From Stentor roeselii (lineage: Eukaryota > Ciliophora > Heterotrichea > Heterotrichida > Stentoridae), in NCBI GenBank assembly GCA_006503475.1, contig RSEH01000029.1:124001-188000 (forward strand): 64,000 nt of DNA, in the 5' to 3' direction. Shown here piece after piece: positions 59,223 to 64,000 of the stretch. How positions within the stretch are numbered: position 1 is the stretch's first letter; each line of letters begins with the position of its first letter. The notes below the pieces were generated by a model, which saw nothing but the letters and a program-made list of their open reading frames with translations, had not been told where the DNA came from and did not search any database. A program made the translations under genes and the position numbers.

Positions 59223-59930
59223 CTAGTTATGAAAATTAAAGCAAATCGCAGACTGATTCCTTCTTTCATTATAAGTCTTAGCATGACTCGAGAGTTCTTT
59301 AACCTGACTAACGGCAGAGTAATTAATCCTCTGACTAGTCGGTTTACAAGTGACAGGTTCCGGTCGAGACCCATCCAGATAGTTAAGCACGAAAGGCATC
59401 TGATCCTTTTGAGTTCCAACAAACTTAAGCTGTTTCTTGACTTCCACCTCATTAGACCTGTCATTATTAAAAACATTGCTTTTCATAGTCTGATAGTACT
59501 GATTATCCCTGGTCTTCACACAATTTGTCTCATTCTGTGAAAAAACAGTAGAATCTCTTACTTTCGAGTACTGTTCCCTGTTCTTGCTGTAGTTCTGAGG
59601 AGCCAGGGAAGGATGGTCCTGGGTGATTGGATTTCGATTCACAGGAATGCATTCAGCCCGCTTTCCTGCATTCGCAGTCGTCACCACCCTCGCCTCTGAG
59701 TCAAACTTGAAAGACCCGTTGCCCTTCGTTGAATAAGCCCCCCGCGCCAAGCCTCTAGGCTTGGCGTCTGAAGGGAATTCAGTCTCTTTAAGCGAAATTC
59801 CACTTTGCGTTATCGGGTCACGTTCTGTCCTGCTAGTCTTTCCTTTCGGCCCGTCAAAGAGCTTTTTGCTGATTTCACGCTCGAGGTTCAGCAAGTAGAC
59901 TGGCTTCGGAGCTGCTTTCTTGTCGCCCAT
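59223..59930 (-). CDS. Hypothetical protein with two R-x-PITQ motifs
   Basis: 235 aa, polar and basic, no membrane segment. RDPITQ (37-42) and RNPITQ (99-104) repeat a short motif, and the protein is rich in Asn, Gln, Lys and Tyr, like many axonemal microtubule inner proteins. That link is a guess. A perfect GC-rich inverted repeat (10-nt arms, 2-nt loop) is in its coding sequence at 59745-59766. It starts 28 nt after the stop of the next upstream gene on the same strand. Confidence 0.55.
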   Translation of the reverse strand: MGDKKAAPKPVYLLNLEREISKKLFDGPKGKTSRTERDPITQSGISLKETEFPSDAKPRGLARGAYSTKGNGSFKFDSEARVVTTANAGKRAECIPVNRNPITQDHPSLAPQNYSKNREQYSKVRDSTVFSQNETNCVKTRDNQYYQTMKSNVFNNDRSNEVEVKKQLKFVGTQKDQMPFVLNYLDGSRPEPVTCKPTSQRINYSAVSQVKELSSHAKTYNERRNQSAICFNFHN

Positions 59931-59958
59931 GATTGAATAATAAGGCAGATTTTATTAT

Positions 59959-61296
59959 TTAGAACCTTTTTAAAAATTTTCTAACACCCTGGGACTTTGG
60001 CTTGACTTGGTAGAGACTTTGGATGTACTCGAAGTTCAGCTGGGTCTCGATCCACATGTGCCACTTGTGGAATGGGATGTTTTCTGATATCGCTTTTTGA
60101 AAGAGTGTCGCGTGGGGAATCACGCATATTGTGTCCATGTGGGGAGAATTTAACTTAACTGCTTGAACGGTGAGGATGAAGTATTGCTCAGTGGGGTCCT
60201 TTTTTATCTCCTTGCCTTTGGAAGGTATTTCTATGAATGGGTATGTGATGGTCTCGAAGAACTCTGGGTAGATCTGAGGCCTGAAGTTAGGAGTGTAAGT
60301 GTTTCGCTTTTCATGTGATTTTAAAGTGTTTTGAGGAGAGAAAAACTCTTCATCGGACTCGTCACTTTTACCACTTTCGGTTTCTTTTAAACACTGAAGT
60401 TCATATAAAAGTGAATTGGACTCTTGGGCACTTCCACTGTTTTTCGTTCTCTGGTCTTCCAGGACTTTAGCTTCTTCTTCAAGTTGCTCAATGGTTTCCA
60501 TGAGTTTCGTGACTTTTTCCAAGAGTTTTTCATTGTTACTCTTGGCTTGGTTGTATTTTTTTTCAAGTTTTTCGTTATTATCAAGGACGATTCTTTGCAC
60601 ACGTTCACTTTCCCTGAGTTTATCAACAGTTCTTTTGTGTTTATTGCAGAGGTTCTGATAGTTTTCCTTAGTTTGAATCAACTCGCGTTCGTTTTTTTCC
60701 TTTTCAGCTTGAAATTTTGTGGATTTCTTTTCAAGTTCGACACAATTTTCTACATTTGAGTTACTTTTGTATTTCTCTAGTTCAGACTGAAACGAGTTCT
60801 GCATTTCAAAAAGTTCCTTTTCAAAACTGTCGCCAGTCAAAAAGCTTTCATCAGAAGGTTTTGCTTGGCCTCTTTGGAAGTCAACAGCGAGTTTCATGAG
60901 TTCATTTTCAGTCTGAGCCAAAGTACTAGTCGCGCGTTCGTATTTTATGTCTTTTTCTTCTAACAAGGCCTGGCAGGTTCTTAGTTCTTGACTCAGCGCC
61001 CGACACTCGTTAATTAGATTCAACTCGTTCGTTTCGAGTTTTACTATTTTTCTTTGGAGGTCTTCGTTGCTGTCCAGCAGGTATTTCGCGATTTCTAACG
61101 CGACTTGCAGTTCTCTTTCTTTTTCTGAAAGGTAGCTTATCGCGTCTTTTAACTCGTCAAGTGGAGATTGTTTGTGTTGGTTTGATTTCGCTCGTCTTTG
61201 AAGGTATGGGATGTTGATTTGGGCGGAGATGTCTTGAAGCATTAGGCGTAAACCGGTTGAGTCAACTTCTGAGGATTTGAGGACTGATTTACTCAT
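59959..61296 (-). CDS. Coiled-coil protein with HAP1/TRAK/BICD-like N-terminal box
   Basis: 445 aa. Residues 46-80 (LDELKDAISYLSEKERELQV, then ALEIAKYLLDSNEDL) resemble the CC1 box region of dynein adaptors (HAP1, TRAK, BICD, Spindly), where a short helix with small residues binds the dynein light intermediate chain; here the box has A-L-E-I-A instead of the classic A-A-x-x-G. A long coiled coil runs to about 290. The C-terminal 90 residues look globular (YFILTVQAVKLN, HKWHMWIETQLNFEYIQSLY) and are not recognised. An adaptor role is possible but unproven. Confidence 0.55.
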   Translation of the reverse strand: MSKSVLKSSEVDSTGLRLMLQDISAQINIPYLQRRAKSNQHKQSPLDELKDAISYLSEKERELQVALEIAKYLLDSNEDLQRKIVKLETNELNLINECRALSQELRTCQALLEEKDIKYERATSTLAQTENELMKLAVDFQRGQAKPSDESFLTGDSFEKELFEMQNSFQSELEKYKSNSNVENCVELEKKSTKFQAEKEKNERELIQTKENYQNLCNKHKRTVDKLRESERVQRIVLDNNEKLEKKYNQAKSNNEKLLEKVTKLMETIEQLEEEAKVLEDQRTKNSGSAQESNSLLYELQCLKETESGKSDESDEEFFSPQNTLKSHEKRNTYTPNFRPQIYPEFFETITYPFIEIPSKGKEIKKDPTEQYFILTVQAVKLNSPHMDTICVIPHATLFQKAISENIPFHKWHMWIETQLNFEYIQSLYQVKPKSQGVRKFLKRF

Positions 61297-61820
61297 TTAT
61301 AGTTTTATGAATGTTATGGGATTAAACAACTTTTATATTGAATATAATAGGATCAAGCGTTTGGATGGTTTGGATTGAGTGGCAAATTTGGTTTTTAAGA
61401 AGGTTTGGATTAAGAGATTTGGGTTAATTTGGGAAGTTTTAGATGTTAAATTAGTTTGATAATGAGGATTACCGATTTTATTATAGAGTGACTTTAACTT
61501 GTCTATCATCTTTTAATTTTTCAACAAAGTTGTTTATATTAAAATTTAATTGTTACAAAAAATTAATTGGGTGAAACTCAGCTCAATCATTCAATCGATA
61601 ATTAATAAGTCACTAATACTATTATGAAAGAATATTATGAATCATTTATGTATACAGTTAATAAAATAATTATTAAGGTAGTAAACTCAAAACTTCCAAG
61701 AGAAGAAAGTTAATCCTTACTTTCTATCATAAATTACCATAAACTGTATTTCTCAAGCAATTATCCTGCATAATCTTCCAGTCCTTCAATCATTCCATTC
61801 ATCTCACCAGTTAGTTAAAA
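61297..61820. other. AT-rich intergenic region between divergent genes
   Basis: About 520 nt. The half near the minus-strand gene is G/T-rich on the plus strand (C-poor), matching the coding-strand C-rich leader rule; the other half is AT-rich and turns C-rich before the plus-strand gene. No gene seen. Confidence 0.5.
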
Positions 61821-62198
61821 ATGACTCAAATTTCAAATAAAGAAAACTCTTCAAATCGTCTGAGCATAGAAGAAAAAGTTTTAGATCTCATGGGTTTTTG
61901 GGAGAGCTACAAGGAAAACTGCCCTCCTCCTCTGAGTAAATCACGGAGCATAAATAAAAACCTAGAAAAATTGAGAAGCTTAAAAAAAACGAGTTCAACA
62001 AAACAAGACCAAAGCAGTCCCAGACTTGTTTTTCCGAAGAAGCTGTCAATAAAGCGAAAGACTTCAGTTCTTATCACTGGGGAGTTGTTGGAAAAGTTCG
62101 AGAAATGCCGCTCTGACTTGCATAACGACTTAAAACACAAAAAGAAAACCGTTCTAAGGTCAAGAGACTGGAACCGGGACAGGAGTGCCAAGAAGTGA
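61821..62198 (+). CDS. Hypothetical small basic protein
   Basis: 125 aa, not recognised. Short acidic start, PPPLS segment, then Lys/Arg/Ser-rich to the end (KKKTVLRSRDWNRDRSAKK). Might bind nucleic acid or microtubules through its basic tail. Its stop is 5 nt from the convergent Brr6-like gene. Confidence 0.5.
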   Translation: MTQISNKENSSNRLSIEEKVLDLMGFWESYKENCPPPLSKSRSINKNLEKLRSLKKTSSTKQDQSSPRLVFPKKLSIKRKTSVLITGELLEKFEKCRSDLHNDLKHKKKTVLRSRDWNRDRSAKK

Positions 62199-62203
62199 TT
62201 TAA

Positions 62204-62800
62204 CTATTTGAATCTTAATAAATATATGAAGACTGCGCCAAGGGCAATCATTCCGAGTGTGTTGAGTTTTAAATGATCGAAGAAACTTCGAAGGATCGAA
62301 GCTACCATCGACATGACTATTTCTGTGTAGTAAACTGAGTTAGGGTCTCTCATCATGCACTTTTCCCATTCTAAACATTGGGCTTCGGTCAATGGAACTC
62401 TGTCTTCACAACTGTTAATAATGTATTGTCTTGAACATTCATTGATTACTAATGTGAGTTCGTTTACCTCCTGATGGACACGGATTTTTATTTCAGATAT
62501 GATTGCAAACAAAATGAAGCTGAAGCAAACTAATAAAATCAATCTCCAAGCATCTGAAAACCAAGATTTTGTTGGACTTCTTTCCTTGTTTTTATCGACA
62601 AGTGACTGAAATTTTTCTATGAATTTATTCTTAACGACCCCTCGATTGTGCCTCTTTGCTATGGCAGGTGCATTAATTTTATTCTGTGTCTTATTCTTTA
62701 ATGCATCTTCAAGTGCCTGATTGTTTAAAATCTCTTCAGTGGTAATCATTTCATGCAATGTTTCGACTCTTTCTAACATTGTATTATTAATAAAAATCAT
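62204..62800 (-). CDS. Brr6/Brl1-type nuclear envelope protein
   Basis: 198 aa. Two transmembrane helices (about 84-103 and 180-196) bracket a lumenal domain with four Cys: INECSRQYIINSC (C122, C131), QCLEWEKCMMRDP (C142, C148). This is the C-x8-C, C-x5-C disulfide domain of the Brr6/Brl1 family, with the typical R-V-P and W-x-x-C-M-x-R-D-P pieces. In yeasts these proteins sit in the nuclear envelope and help insert nuclear pores during closed mitosis. Two ATGs are possible (62800 and 62779); the first adds seven residues. All four Cys are kept. Confidence 0.87.
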   Translation of the reverse strand: MIFINNTMLERVETLHEMITTEEILNNQALEDALKNKTQNKINAPAIAKRHNRGVVKNKFIEKFQSLVDKNKERSPTKSWFSDAWRLILLVCFSFILFAIISEIKIRVHQEVNELTLVINECSRQYIINSCEDRVPLTEAQCLEWEKCMMRDPNSVYYTEIVMSMVASILRSFFDHLKLNTLGMIALGAVFIYLLRFK

Positions 62801-62862
62801 AGTTTCTAATATAAACTCTACTAGAATTCATTCTTGTATAAAACATTATATAGTGGAAATAA

Positions 62863-63402
62863 ATGGACAGAAGTAGCGCTTCTTATGGACTAGTCAGTAA
62901 ACCCAAAGACGATCTTTTCATTCCTCGATCTTTGAGTCCTGCTATGTCCAAAGATGTCAGTCCTCTCAAAAAGCTTTCTGAATGGAAATCCAAGCTTTTC
63001 ATTTCAAACTATCGAAGTTTTTCTAAAAAAGTTGGAATGAAAAAGGTGAGATTTGATTACGAGAACTACTTCAACCCTAAGAAAAGTCCGAAAATCCAGA
63101 AAGCCCCAGAAAAACTTCTCACCATTTCGAAGGAAAACTTTGTTTCTAGTAAAATTCGCCAATCTCCTGCACGGTTTTGCAGTATTCAGAGAAGTGGAGA
63201 AGCCCGGCGGAAGACACCTGATCAAACTTTAGACCTGCTGCTTTTGAAAGAGATTAACTTACAAAATTCGAACAAAAAGCTTGACTTGGAAAAGTTTTAT
63301 TTTGAAAAATTTGTCAATTCTCAGTCTCCAACAAATTACGAAAGTCAGGTTGATAGATTTTTTGTGTCTCAAAAGAAGAAACACGTGACTTTTTGTTTAT
63401 AA
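62863..63402 (+). CDS. Hypothetical basic protein
   Basis: 179 aa, not recognised. Lys/Ser-rich with aromatic islands (KKVRFDYENYFNPKKSPK, KFYFEKFVNSQ). No membrane helix. Starts in AATAAATG, divergent from the Brr6-like gene with 62 nt between starts. A disordered cortical or microtubule-associated protein is possible. Confidence 0.5.
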   Translation: MDRSSASYGLVSKPKDDLFIPRSLSPAMSKDVSPLKKLSEWKSKLFISNYRSFSKKVGMKKVRFDYENYFNPKKSPKIQKAPEKLLTISKENFVSSKIRQSPARFCSIQRSGEARRKTPDQTLDLLLLKEINLQNSNKKLDLEKFYFEKFVNSQSPTNYESQVDRFFVSQKKKHVTFCL

Positions 63403-63829
63403 ACACACACAGTAATTAATCATTTGTTATAGGCATCTTCATCTTTATTATTCCTACCATTTGTAATTATTCTCCATTCCCTTCATATTTGTAATAGTCG
63501 AATGAAATAGGTCTACAAGCTTGATTAGTTTAATTTTGTAAGATTCTTCTGAGTCTTCTATGTGAATTCGACATTTGTCATTCTATTCAATATCTACAAT
63601 AGTTAACTATCCTATATAATGATGGAGATCCATAAAATTATTTTTACACGAAAGTGAAACATCAAAGATTTAAGATAATCAGTGAATATCTTTCTTAGAA
63701 GCCTATATTAAAACAATTATTATTCACGGCAGAATTAATAAAAACTCTGATTTAAATAACCCTTCATCAACATCATGTTTCTTTAAAACTATTTCATCTT
63801 CCAGACCTTTACCTTTGTTAAATTCTAAA
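63403..63829. other. AT-rich intergenic region
   Basis: About 430 nt, AT-rich, with no gene seen. The last 60 nt before the next ATG become richer in C. Confidence 0.5.
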
Positions 63830-64000
63830 ATGTCTCGAATTCCTCCTCCTCCCCCTCCACCTCCGCCCCCATCGAAACTTCCAAGCAAGCCTCCTTCATT
63901 CCTAGTGCCGATGAAGGCAACAGGAGAGTCCATCGAATCAGAGCTAAAGTCAAGAATAGCGAAAACTGAAGACAGATTTCTAGATAGCGCAACGAGTCTT
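63830..64000 (+). CDS. Start of a gene with a poly-proline N-terminus (partial)
   Basis: 57 codons visible from ATG at 63830, running off the window. MSRI is followed by ten Pro, then KLPSKPPSFLVPMK and a helical stretch ESELKSRIAKTEDRFLDSAT. The Pro run could bind SH3, EVH1 or profilin partners, which hints at actin regulation, but the main domain lies outside. An in-frame stop shortly before supports this start. Confidence 0.6.
   Translation, partial: MSRIPPPPPPPPPPSKLPSKPPSFLVPMKATGESIESELKSRIAKTEDRFLDSATSL

Noticed and set aside
1-64000. Alternative genetic code (UGA as Trp, as in some heterotrichs)
   Set aside because: Conserved genes use only TGG for Trp and several end at TGA at the expected family length.
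1-64000. tRNA, rRNA, CRISPR arrays, telomere repeats or mobile elements
   Set aside because: I looked for T-loop-like motifs, regular spacers, CCCTAACA-type repeats, transposase or reverse transcriptase motifs and terminal repeats and saw none that I could support.

Overview
The window looks like macronuclear DNA of a heterotrich ciliate, most likely Stentor or a close relative. It is AT-rich and gene-dense, and long reading frames use the standard code (TAA, TAG and TGA all end genes). I found eight introns by reading across frame breaks and conserved motifs. All eight are exactly 15 nt and all carry an A at intron position 10. Tiny 15-16 nt introns with a standard code are a known trait of Stentor. 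I see no rRNA, tRNA, CRISPR array, telomere or recognisable transposon.

Layout. 1-171 is the tail of a DDX3-like RNA helicase. 1275-5797 (minus strand) holds an F-box protein, a UBC/PH-like protein with heptad repeats, a small protein and the primase large subunit. 6036-11693 (plus) holds a NEK kinase, an EF-hand protein and an IQ-motif protein. 13396-17634 is a very large single-pass surface protein built of three similar modules. 18290-23255 holds an STPGR-type protein and three tandem cathepsin L-like genes, the last without its catalytic cysteine. 23978-31309 holds an importin-beta family receptor, a protein ending in a truncated-globin-like domain, a rhomboid, a small membrane protein and a kelch/B-box-like protein. 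32056-39054 holds two Mut-7/EXD3-like exonuclease paralogs, one with its active-site residues and one with all of them replaced, flanking a kinase-like relic protein. 39084-41372 holds an intact gene of unknown family and a frameshifted copy of it.

41451-49299 holds a formin, a large coiled coil, an SCP-type CTD phosphatase, a GIY-YIG nuclease with a zinc knuckle and a hormone-sensitive-lipase-like hydrolase. 50189-55624 holds a second SCP phosphatase, a Nudix hydrolase, a TFIIB-like protein, a COMM-domain protein, a centrin-like protein and an AP endonuclease. 55628-64000 holds a CEP350/TRM-like protein head to head with a coiled coil, a possible dynein-adaptor coiled coil, a Brr6/Brl1 nuclear-envelope protein and several small basic proteins. 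Many genes fit cilia, basal bodies and the cortex, which suits a large ciliate, but nothing marks the window as an operon-like pathway.

Gene packing is extreme. Five convergent pairs have only 1-5 nt between stop codons, and two divergent pairs have only 12-13 nt between start codons. Most starts sit in a TAAATG-like context. Leaders on the coding strand are C-rich and G-poor, and the C/G balance also flips in sharp patches inside single genes. The items I find most worth following are the active/dead exonuclease pair, the dead cathepsin, the fixed 15-nt intron design with a stop-free in-frame example, the back-to-back gene ends, and a set of GC-rich perfect inverted repeats inside coding sequence.
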